Origin: Amphirosellinia nigrospora
Taxonomy: Eukaryota; Ascomycota; Sordariomycetes; Xylariales; Xylariaceae
NCBI GenBank assembly: GCA_004123355.1
Contig: SCHM01000003.1
Coordinates: forward strand, 2,294,001 to 2,358,000
Length of the DNA: 64,000 nt
Reading direction: 5' to 3'
The notes under the pieces were generated by a model. The model worked only from the letters and a program-made list of their open reading frames with translations, searched no databases and was not told where the DNA came from. Shown in pieces: positions 1 through 10,263 of this stretch (position 1 is the first letter of the stretch; every line of letters begins with the position of its first letter). Position numbers and translations under genes: made by a program.

Positions 1-171
1 CCGCTCTAGAGAGAATGCCATTATGTGTCTTGTGTGTTCTCTGACCCTTATATAAATGCTCCAAAGAAAAACCCAATCAAGCTCGGCGTGTCTAATGCGC
101 CGGCGCGCTTACGTTGCGTTGTATATCGCGTAGTTTAATCTAGTATGCATGAGAGATGGCGGGGATGTTTT
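1..171. other. Flank of the LTR element, no gene seen
   Basis: Normal-composition sequence outside the left LTR. I see no open frame or RNA gene. The five bases just before the LTR (167-171) do not match the bases after the right LTR, so no target-site duplication is evident. Confidence 0.6.
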
Positions 172-380
172 TGTGGCTCCAGGGTGGCGACTGGCAAAGC
201 CTTGGCGGGCATTGCAAGCCAGCCCTACCCTACAGCTATAAGTATTTAGCCTACTATAGAAACTAGACTTAGCCTTTACTTAATTAATTAACCTAGTATA
301 TTAAGACCTAATTTATATAGCCTAAACTATAATAATAAAAGCTTTATAAGTTATTTAATATAAGTTAATAAGCACGTATA
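172..380 (+). repeat. Left LTR
   Basis: It aligns end to end with 5653-5861, with two compensating one-base gaps. The first 65 or so bases keep normal G+C and begin TGTGGCTCC, while the inner part is A/T-converted. The likely end is the CACGTA or CACGTATA at 373-380, corresponding to CACGCA or CACGCACA in the right copy. Confidence 0.85.
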
Positions 381-1903
381 AATAACTATTTGCGTAGCTT
401 TATAGCTTTTATTTAAAACTATTATATAATTATAAATAACTTGTAGCTAATTAAATAAAAATTTAACTTTGCAATTATTAATTAAATATTTTATCGAAAC
501 TATTTTAAAAAATATATTTTACAATATTTATTTTATATATAATAGCAGATTTTATAAAGCGTATTTTAAAATAAAAAATAATAGTTTTATAACGGATATA
601 AATAGCTTAGCGTTAAATAATTTAATAAACGTTTTATTAGCTATAAATATAATAAGCTATAATATTTATATTAATATATTAATAACTAATATACTAAACA
701 AATTAACTAATTAAAAACGAAAATAAATTTATAATTCGAAGCTATATTAATAAAAATAAAAAAAAGTTTTTAAAAACTAATTTATAAAACTAAAATAATA
801 ATATTATAATTATATTAATAAATATAATAATAAAACTAGTAATAACTTTAGCGTTATTATTTTAGTAAATATATTAATAAATATAATAATAAACTTTTTA
901 TATATATTTATAAATACTAAAAAAAAATAAAATATATATATAATAACTAATTAATATAATTAATTAAAAACAATTAAAAAACTTTTTATTAAACTTATAA
1001 AAATATAAAAGCTTAAATTTTATTTAAACCTAATAAAAATAAACGTTTAAACTATTTTTTTTAATATATTTTTAATAAATAATATTATTAAACTAAATAA
1101 ATATAAAACAAAAATAAAATAATTATACTATTTAATTTACGTTTAATTTAAGCTAATTATACTATATTAAATAAAATATATTAAATTTAAATATAATTAA
1201 TATAAGTTTTAATATTTTATAAATTATAAACTAAAAAAGTTATATTTAAATTAATAAGTAATTTTTAATAAATAATATTATTTATTAAAAATAATAATAT
1301 AGTAGCTATTTAGATCGATTTTTTAGAAATAATAATTTAAATATTAAATATTTATAACGTATTATATAGCTTTTTAATAATATTTATAGAACTATTATTA
1401 TTTAAAACAAAATATATATAAGCTATTTTTAAAAATTATAAAAAGCTTTTTATTAACTATTAAAAAATATTCGAAATATTTAACAAATATATAACGTTAT
1501 AATTAATAAGCTTATTATATATTTTAAATATTTAGCTTAATATAAAACGTTTTAATAAAAAATAAAATAAACTAAATTATAAAAAAAATAATATAAATAT
1601 TAAAAATAATTATTATAATTTTTATAAAACTAAAATTTATAATACTTTTAAAATTATTATATAATTTTAAAATATATAATATTTTATTATAATTATAATA
1701 TTATTAAAAGTATAATAAATAAACTTGCTATAAATTAATTTAACTAGTTAATAATATAAAAATAACCCGAAAATACTAATGCTTATTATTTTAAACTTTT
1801 ATATTAATAATTAAAAATTAGCCGTATTATTAAAATTAATAATAATAATATAAAATAATAAACCTATAATAATAAATATATAATAAAAATAATAAATAAT
1901 ATA

Positions 1904-1942
1904 TTTAACTATAATAAGCTTAATTATTAAGCTAAAAACTAC
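1904..1942 (+). other. Fossil zinc-knuckle-like motif of a Gag-type protein
   Basis: Read on the plus strand, codons at 1904-1942 have the spacing of the last three ligands of a retroviral-type CCHC knuckle (C-x4-H-x4-C) if TAT/TAC are taken as RIP products of TGT/CAT/TGC. The positions between keep Gly-Lys and Ala-Lys-like codons typical of the motif. The first Cys codon is out of register unless one T has been lost at about 1904. This is suggestive only. Confidence 0.35.
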
Positions 1943-4900
1943 TATAAAAAAATATAATAGTTTAAAATAATAAAACTATAAAACTAATTTAGCTAATTTA
2001 TTATAATTAAAAATATATATATAATAATTTACTAATAAATTTAATAAATTTAAAACTAAATATAAATTTTTTAAAAATAAACTATAAAAATAAATATATT
2101 TTATAAAAATAATAAAAAAACTCCGAAAAACTTAAACAAAATATTATAAAACGCCTAAAAAATAACCAAATTAATTAAAAACTAAAAATTTGTTTAATAA
2201 AGCTTAAAATAGCTTTATTTATATAGTTAAATTAAAAAAGTAATAAAATAACTTTTAAAAAAATAAATTAAAGTATAGTTATAATAACTGTTATAACTTT
2301 TTTTAAGCTTAACTAAATAATAATAATATATTTATAATATTTTAAGATTATAATTATATAAGCTATTATATTTTATAATTATTAGCTTTAAAGTTTTAGC
2401 TTTATAAATTATAAAAATAAAATATTATATATAATATTAAAAAAATTAAACTAATAGTTATAAAAAACTATAAAATTATAATATAATTTATAATAATAAA
2501 ATAATATAAAACTTTAAACTATAATTAAAAGTATTATATTAAACTGTACGTTTTTTAGTAATATAATTTTAAAAAAACATATTTTTATAAATAAAGTAGC
2601 GTTTTTAGCTATATAAAAAATACCGAAATAATTAAACTAATAAAATTTAAAAATATTTTTATTTAAACTTTTAAAACAATTATTAGCTAATATAGCTATA
2701 AAAATAACCTATAACGTAAAAAAAAAAAAAAAATAAAAATAATTTAGTATAAAAATACGCTAAAAAACCTTTAAATAGCAAATAAACAAATAAAACTAAT
2801 AAAACAATTTTTTAGCTTATTTAACTTAGCTAAATAATATATTAATATTATAATATATATAAAATATTATATCGATATTAAAAATAGCTTATTAATAAAG
2901 CTATTATTTTATAAATATAGCTTTATATAAAAAAAGCTATAAAAAAATTTATTAAAGTATATTTAAATATTTATATTAAAAAAAGTATAAAATTATAAGG
3001 CGCGCTAATATTATTAACTTTAAAAAAGCAACCTAGCAAAACTATTAAGCTTAACTTTAATAATTAAAAAAATATTATATAGCGATTTTACTATAATTAT
3101 AAAAACTAAATAAAATTATAAAAAAACAAGCTTATTTATTATTAAACGCTATAAATTAAATATAAAAAGCTATAAATTAAATAGTATATTTTTATAGATT
3201 TTAAAAATAAATACTAGTATATAAAAATATATAGTTTTTATTATAAAAAATAATATTTATAATATTTTTAGGATATATAAATAGCTAATTATACTTTTTA
3301 AACTTTATAACGTATTAATTATTTTTTAAGCTTTAATAAAAAAAATTATAAATTTTTAAAAAATAGCTAGCAAGCTTATTCGATAATATTTATATATAAA
3401 AAAAACAAAAAAAAAACTATATTAATAATATTATATACTATTTAAATAAAGTATAATATAATATAATAATTAATTTTACGAAAACTTTAATATTTATTAA
3501 TTAAAATATTTCTTAAGATTTTATATATTTTAAAAAAAAATTAAAACAAACCTAGTAAAAATAGCTATAATAAAAAATAAACTAATACTAAAAATAACTA
3601 TTAAATATGTAGATTTATAAATATAGTAAATTATTTTAAATATTTAATTAATAAATATTCGTTAATTATATATTATTTATAATATTATAAAAAAAACCGA
3701 AAAACTAATTAGTTATATTAAATATAAAAGCTTAAAAACTTAGCAAACAATTAAAAATAATAATTATAATACTAATAATTAAAATATTTAATTAAAAGTT
3801 GTTTTTTATAATAGATATAAATTCTAGCTAATTATACGTTAAAATATGTTTAAATAACTATATTTTTACGGAAAAAAATAGCATTTTATTTAATAGTATA
3901 TTTTTTTAAAAAGCTAAATAACTATTAAACGCGTTATTTAGTATAAAACAAAAGCTTTTAACTATTATATTAATATTATAGTACTAAAAACATTAAATAA
4001 AAAAAAAAAAATAATTGTTCGTATTAACTACAAGTTATTATTTATAATAAAAAATAAATTAAAATAACTAGCACAAATAGTTTAATTTTTAAATATTATC
4101 GAGTATTATAATATACGAATTATATATTATATAAGCAAATTAAACGTATTAGCTAATTAGCTATTAAAACTTTTAAAATAATTTTTTTAATAATAAAATA
4201 TAACTTTAAAATATAAATATTACTAAATATAAAAAAATAATTAGTTAAACTATTATAATAGCTAAACTATATAGATTTATAAGCTATATTTAAATTTTTA
4301 AAATTTAATAACGAATTATTACTAAATTTAAAAGTTTAATAAATATTTAAATATTATTATATATAAAAAAAACTATATAAAATAGCTTAGTACTAACGGA
4401 TTTCCAGAATTTTTTATACTTTATAAAAACGGTATATTAAACAATAACGCTTTTAAAAATTCTTAAAATATTAAATTATTATAAAAAGTTAAAAATATAT
4501 ATATTAACTTTAAGCACGCTATAGTTAGCACCTAATATATAAAATTAATAAGCAATATTAATACTTAAAGATTACCTTAATAATATAATAAGCTATAATA
4601 AAATATAAACAATATTAATTAATAAAGTTATTATATAATATTACTAGATTTATAATTTATATATTACTATTTTTACTAACGCGTTAAATAATAAATTATA
4701 TATTTATAATATAACTAAAAATATTAATATATATAAATATATTATAATATAAATAAAAACGGTTATAATACTTAATATATTATTTTTAAGCACAATACTA
4801 CTAATTATTAAAATCGGGAAAATTTTTAAGTACTTAAAAAAATAAATTACAATAATAAAAGTATATTTATAAATAACAAAACAACTTAATATATTAAAAT

Positions 4901-5652
4901 AAAAAATCTATAATTAAACCTTATTATATTTAAAAAACTTAAAAATAATAATAAAATAAAAAAACAAATAAAAACTTTAAGCGAATTATATTACAAAAAA
5001 GTTTAATATATAAATACTTTAATATAGCTATTTTATTATAAATAGCTATAAATATTTATAATTAAATACTAAAGCTAAATAGCTATAATAGCTATTTTTT
5101 TTTATTTAATATTTAATTTTTTAATAATAATTATTTATTAAAGTTTTTAAATATATAAAAAATTTAACTAAAAAAAAAAAAGTCGAATTTTAATAAAGCT
5201 TAATATAAAACTATAAACATTTATAGCAAAAAATTATTTTAATAGTTTAAAACTTCTAAAAACTAAATTAAAGCTTATTTATAAAAAAAAAAAAGATTAA
5301 TTTAAACTTATATATTTAAAAACTAAATACTATAAATATACTAATATAATAATAAAATAAACTTTTTTATAACAAACTATAAACTATAGCAAGTTATTAT
5401 ATAGCTATTTATAAATTATAAAACTTTAATAAAATTTAACTATTAAACAAATATAATAAAACTAACTTATTTTTTACGTATAATAATAATAGCTACTTTA
5501 TATAAAGCTTATAATATACTAGCTAAATAATACTAAAAAACGATTAAAAGCGCTTAAAAACAATAATAAAATACTAAATTATAAATAGTTTTATTATAAA
5601 AATACTAGTTAAAATAAATAACTAAAAACAATTATTTAAAAAAAAAAATAGT

Positions 5653-5861
5653 TATAATTCTAAAATAACAACTAACAAAGCTTTAGCAGGCATTATAAGC
5701 TAGCTCTATTTATAGCTATAAATATTTAGCTTACTATAAAAACTAGACTTAGCCTTTTATTTAATTAACCAACTTAGTATATTGAGACTTGATCTATATA
5801 GCCTAAACAGTAATAGTGAAGGCCCTGTAGGTTATTTAATATAGGTTGATAAGCACGCACA
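5653..5861 (+). repeat. Right LTR
   Basis: Direct repeat of the left LTR. Here the inner start is A/T-converted (TATAATTCT against TGTGGCTCC in the left copy), while the outer 80-90 bases keep normal composition. The two LTRs are thus mutated in mirror image, and the heavily mutated block runs from about 237 to about 5770. Confidence 0.85.
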
Positions 5862-6900
5862 CTTCGCCTTCAGGAATGCATAGTTATCCTTATTCTTGCT
5901 GTCGTTCGTCATCAGCGCTCGAATCTAGAACCTAGGAACTAGGAAGGGTTCTCGACAATAATTTAAGGGGATTGCTCGCTGACGTGGGGAACAGGCTCGG
6001 CTAGTTTCTTCGCGTTCGCTATCGGTGCAGAACCGACTCCTTGGGCCACTTAGTCTTAGGCAGTATCCGGTGTTTATTAAGCTGCCGTCTCAAGTGCCGG
6101 TAGGTTAAAAACAAGATACGCTAAGCCCACCAGCATTTGATACGCTTGATAAGCCAGTCTTTCCTTATGACGAAGCTCTGCCCAAGTTATTAATGGACGG
6201 GCATTGTGAATGGTGTTACCACGCCAGGTTTACAATCTACGCTCTATACTTTGAATATCGACATTCAGCTGTCTTCTTTGACTGCACTGGCGAGCTAATC
6301 TGTATATACAGTACCTAAGCGATGGTAGGATTCAAAGCTTATTCTAAAATTAGCATAGATCGGTGCCGAACTTCGCGGCTCGGCTTTGGACGTCAACGCC
6401 GGTCGCCAATCATACTATGTTACCCACCACACGGCTCGCCAAAACAGGCAACCATGGTTAGTCAATAGCCTCTCTCTGGATCTGCTATCCAGACTAGTTT
6501 CTCGTCACCACTTCTTTGGCGTTTGTATGTGTTTCATATGGTAGAATACCTTAAGAGCAACATTGAATAGCGTACCCATCTGTTTAACTAGGTAATTATA
6601 AGCACGCGCGCGGTGTTAGTCAACTGCCTTGCTCAAGATCTACTACCAGCGAGTTCGTAACTGGGAAACGATTATAGACTTTGCCAGCACATAGATCAAG
6701 AGGGACAGTGCGGCTCCGACCTTTTCATGAATCACAAAGAGAGCGCGCGCGGGTGTTAGTCAACGATTTGACTCAGAATCCCCTGTTAAGCTAATCTAAT
6801 ACTTCTTGACATTTTCACACTTCGTGGCGCAAACGTTTAGAGTGTAAGCACGGCATCCATCTGCCTAATGCATCCCATAACGCGCGTACGCGCTCCTTTG
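5862..6900. other. Intergenic region, no gene seen
   Basis: Normal-composition DNA between the transposon and the oxidoreductase promoter. It holds three TTAGTCAA octamers, annotated separately. I found no coding frame with recognisable content. Confidence 0.5.
6458..6763 (+). promoter_or_regulatory. Three TTAGTCAA sites (possible Yap1/AP-1-like elements)
   Basis: The octamer TTAGTCAA occurs at 6458-6465, 6616-6623 and 6756-6763, always in the same orientation, about 550, 390 and 250 bases upstream of the oxidoreductase ATG. The last two copies share a longer context: a GCGCGCG-type run followed by GTGTTAGTCAAC. TTAGTCA is a described Yap1-type response element in yeasts. The sites fit stress control of a quinone-oxidoreductase-like gene, but binding is inference. 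Confidence 0.45.
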
Positions 6901-6908
6901 CTATCAGG

Positions 6909-6916
6909 TATATATA
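6909..6916 (+). promoter_or_regulatory. TATA box of the oxidoreductase gene
   Basis: TATATATA lies about 100 bases upstream of the ATG at 7015. It is followed by a C/A-rich leader without G runs, typical of highly expressed fungal genes. Confidence 0.6.
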
Positions 6917-7014
6917 GAGGGTGTTCGTCCTCGTTTCCACCACACATCTCAAGCAACTCACTACCCATCCGACTCAACTCAAGAATCTACAAGCCAATCT
7001 ACCAAAGTGCAAAG

Positions 7015-7940
7015 ATGCATGCTGCTCAAGTACTCGACTGGGCCGAAGGGCCACGATACGTGACCGTCGATGACGCCCCGGCCCCTAGTTCGAACCAGAT
7101 CCAGCTTCGCGTCTTGGCAGCCGGCCTCCACCAGGTCGTCCGCTCCCGCGCCTCCGGGCAGCACTACACATCCGGAGCGCTCCCTCATTCCATCGGCATC
7201 GACTGTGTCGGTCGCGATGTCGCCACCGACAAGTTATACTACTGTCTGAACCTGAGCCCTAGCTTCGGCTCCTTTTCTGAAATCATCACGGTCGACAAAG
7301 CCACCCTCCACGCGCTCCCTGACGGCGTCGACCCCGCGTCGTCGCCGGCAGTGTCAACCCAGCCATGAGCAGCTGGTTGGCGCTGAAGCTGCGCGCCTTC
7401 AACCTCCCCGAGAACTTCACCGTCTTGATCCTCGGGGCTACCAGCGCCAGCGGTCGAATAGCGGTGCAGGTCGCCAAGGCTCTCGGCGCCGGTAAGGTGG
7501 TTGGTGTCGCCCGGAGCGAGGCTGCTCTCGCAGCGGTGCCAGACCTTGATGAGTTCATTGTGCAGAAGGACCCGATCAAGGAGACGGACCTCTCCCAGGT
7601 GTCGTGCGATGTCATCCTCGACTACGTCTACGGCGACCTCGCGATTCACGCGCTCTCGACCGTCAAGATTCAAAGGCCCCTGCAGTACATCAACATTGGC
7701 CTCCTTTCGAGGAATGAGGTCGCCATCCCCCGTCGATTCTCCGATCGCGCGACGTAACTATTCGGGGTCCGGGCCGGGTGCTGCTTCCCTTCAGGCCATC
7801 CAGCAGGAAATCAAGAAACTCGTGCCGGCGATGGCGGGATGGAAATTGTTGGATGCTCACAGTGTGCCCCTGAAGGATATAGAGCAGGCTTGGCAGGATA
7901 AGTCGTTAGAGAGCAAGGAAGGGTTGTCTTCATTCCCTAG
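7015..7940 (+). CDS. MDR-family quinone oxidoreductase / zinc-type alcohol dehydrogenase-like protein
   Basis: NAD(P)H-dependent medium-chain reductase of the quinone-oxidoreductase type; the substrate is unknown. The ATG at 7015 follows a TATA box and a CAAAG context. The N-terminal GroES-like half includes AAGLHQVVRSRASGQHY and GIDCVGRDVATDK. The second half has NPAMSSWLALK and the nucleotide-binding loop GATSASGRIAVQVAK, then SGSGPGAASLQAIQQEI near the end. No zinc-ligand cluster is seen. The reading frame changes near 7345 (after the Pro-rich stretch), near 7745 and near 7925. After the last change the frame ends VVFIP-stop at 7938-7940, the usual end of the family, whereas without it the frame runs to 7953. 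About 308 residues, close to family length. I treat the breaks as sequence indels, but a decayed gene is possible. No intron is needed. Confidence 0.8.
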
Positions 7941-7953
7941 GCGACTCAGGTAG

Positions 7954-8406
7954 ACTCTATCAATCAATTCAATACCACCGGCTTTAGCAGGTATAAGTCA
8001 TATCACATTGTCGTGCAGTGAAGATTACAGTAGCTTTGTATAGGCGAAGCCCCTCTCGGGGAGTCATACTTTCGGCAGCCATGAGGAAGAAACTCCTACC
8101 TAGTATTCCTCTATAAATTAAGGGCAAGGTTACATTGAAGAATAAGAGCCTCGACGTAGTACCTAACAAACTCAACCGGTCCAGATGGAAGGTAGGATTG
8201 ACGGGTCTGATAATTAGCCAAAAGAGGAAAGTGGGAGGTTCCGGACCTGCATCATATCCCTCCCTGCTGCATATGGGGTTCGATCTAGACAGCCTCTCAT
8301 TATGAGAATAAGACACGAAGAGATTATAACTTCAAAGATTTAAGAGAATACCCTTACGAAAACCAGGAATCTTGGAAGCTGGGCATTCGAAGACCCGATA
8401 ACAACA
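7954..8406. other. Intergenic spacer, no gene seen
   Basis: Spacer between two plus-strand genes. An open frame on the minus strand (7984-8316, 110 codons) has no recognisable motif and is not supported. Confidence 0.4.
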
Positions 8407-9595
8407 ATGGCGTTTATCCGACCATATATGGACACCGACTTCGATGCTTGCGGGCGTATCGTACGTTTACTCATTTCCCAGCAACTCACTCACACATTCA
8501 TACACTTCTCATTGCGACTCGTTTGGTAACGTCCTTCCAAAAGCCAATTATACATCAACGCTCTTTAAATGACACAAATCATAAAGAAGACAATCAGTAA
8601 ACAGAATGAGAGAACATTAACAAATATAACCCAGTGCATCGAAACCCTGCCCCCAATGCTCACCACCTCCTCCGCAGCCGCCACGCTCGCACCCTACCTC
8701 TGGACTCACCCCTACACACTCCTCAGCCCGTCCACCTGCCACGTGCTCGACGATGGTACCGGTAGGCCGTGGGATACTGCAGTAAGTTAAGTCTCAAACT
8801 TTCTCTCAACACAAGGCACCTGTGAGAGCACTACCTAGTCAGTCCCGTTCACGCTTTCCATAAACTTGTTGCAACATAGACATCGCCAACACCTCAAATT
8901 AAAATAGAATAAAATTCATCCCACTAACCACCCAACCAGTCGGCTGCCCAGACGTATACGCCTTCGTAGCCGAGTACGACCGCTACATAACCACCATTCT
9001 CTCCCGCGTCATCGCCGAGCCCGACCTCAGCATCCGCCAGCCCTGGATCACCTCGTTCATGACCACCCCACGAGGGACAGGACGTGCGCAACGAGGTAGC
9101 CAACCCGCTAGCCGTGGCACAGAACGCCTACCGCGCCGATTGGATCATGTTAGAAGGCAAAGAGGCCGTCACATCGCGGTGGCGCGCCACCATGCACATC
9201 GACATCCTACCACCATGGCAGGGACAAGGCGTGAGTACCTACCTAAGTACCTATCTTGACCAACCCTTATATTTTACATAAGTAGTCATGTATTTTCCGT
9301 GTCTATCTCTTTGTGTTTCTATTTACAAAGCGCCAACCCTCAACGGGAGGAGGCACAACCCGTTCGGAGCTTGGTTACTAACACCGAATGGTCGCAGTGG
9401 GGTCGACAGCTAATCAATCGCTTCGTGGCGAGCGTGCAGAGCAGTGGGCAGGATTACGGCGAGGGTGAGCACATCGGCGTGGGCGGGGAGAACTCTAAGG
9501 TGGTTCCCTTCTACCAGAAAGTTGGTTTCCGCGTAATCAGAGCCGGGGACCGCGACGGTAATATCTGGATGGTGAGGGATATTGCGAAGGTCTAA
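8407..9595 (+). CDS. GNAT-family acetyltransferase
   Basis: Acyl-CoA N-acyltransferase; the acceptor is not predictable. Four exons: 8407-8460, 8635-8781, 8940-9230 and 9398-9595, all with GT-AG introns (the last with a TTACTAAC branch site). Exon 1 encodes MAFIRPYMDTDFDACGRI, the usual first strand and helix. Exon 3 covers YAFVAEYDRYI and ends in DILPPWQGQG; exon 4 continues WGRQLI, so the acetyl-CoA motif A (QGQGWG) is made by splicing. The C-terminus has IGVGGENSKVVPFYQKVGFR, the family's conserved beta-bulge region. Two single-base shifts are needed: one G missing near 8769 and one extra C in the C4 run at 9066-9069. Similar stand-alone fungal GNAT proteins of about 230 residues exist. 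Confidence 0.8.
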
Positions 9596-10263
9596 GTTAA
9601 GCCATACCCTACTTTTCACCTAGCTACAACGTGAAAGACGAGAAATACAAGATTCAACGCAAGCCAGATGGCATCACCATAAACATGGCCGAGGCCAGAT
9701 TGATGAATTCTAGGCACGATATAACGAGGAAGCAAAATCAAAATTGCTTTCGAGATGGGGTATAAATTTCCTTTGCTCGCAAAAGTACAACGTGGTATAT
9801 CTCAACATAATCTTGTTGCTTCAGTTCCCCCCGATATTCTTTGTTTTATGTCCAACCAAAATTTGACCCGACTCCAGAGACAGTCGATGAACCCCCATGT
9901 CATTTCAGAACACAAATTGATATTGAACGTGTTCGTCCCGACCCCCAAATAACGCGCGAAAACAGACACCACTCAGCTCCATTTGTGCTTGTTCATTTTG
10001 GCCAACCCAACCAAGAGCATTGCCTCCGGTATCAACTCCTAGGCGAGCCTGCATATCGATTGACATCAAGTGAAAATAGTAAAAGAGAAATGAAAAGGCC
10101 AGAAGTTATTATGTACAGATACTATGAAGGCGTGGCTTATCATAGGAAGCAAGTCCCGTCGGTGTTGAAAATAGGCAAATTAATCATCTGCGTTTGAAGG
10201 TGTTCGTGATGTTGACGAAGACGCCGCAGCATGAGGAAGTGTCTCATCTCTATAAACCGAACA
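9596..10263. other. Intergenic, convergent 3' ends
   Basis: Separates the GNAT gene (plus) from the large disordered-protein gene (minus). An open plus-strand frame at 9841-10197 shows no recognisable motif. It probably overlaps 3' untranslated sequence. Confidence 0.4.

Larger units (their letters stand above)
172..5861 (+). mobile_element. RIP-degraded LTR retrotransposon
   Basis: Two direct terminal repeats of about 209 bases (172-380 and 5653-5861) enclose about 5.27 kb that is overwhelmingly A/T and full of stops in all frames. The repeats start TG (TA in the mutated copy). Almost every difference between them is C/T or G/A, as expected for repeat-induced point mutation. An 11-base A run at 5638-5648 lies four bases before the right LTR, where a polypurine tract would be. 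A degraded zinc-knuckle-like motif at about 1904-1942 also reads on the plus strand, and both cues orient the element as plus. Total length (5.7 kb) suits a Ty1/copia or Ty3/gypsy element, but reverse transcriptase or integrase motifs could not be read through the mutations, so I do not assign a superfamily. No intact gene remains; short open frames inside (for example 469-714) are products of AT richness. Confidence 0.85.

Noticed and set aside
469-714. 81-codon open frame inside the transposon
   Set aside because: Composition is dominated by Ile, Asn, Leu, Tyr and Lys, as any A/T-only DNA gives. It lies in the RIP block and has no recognisable domain.
8998-9259. Alternative GNAT exon 3 frame (GTG-rich, reading ...PRGTGRAQRGSQ)
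   Set aside because: The other phase after the C4 run gives the conserved AQNAYRADWIMLEGKEAVTSRW block, which continues into the motif A splice.
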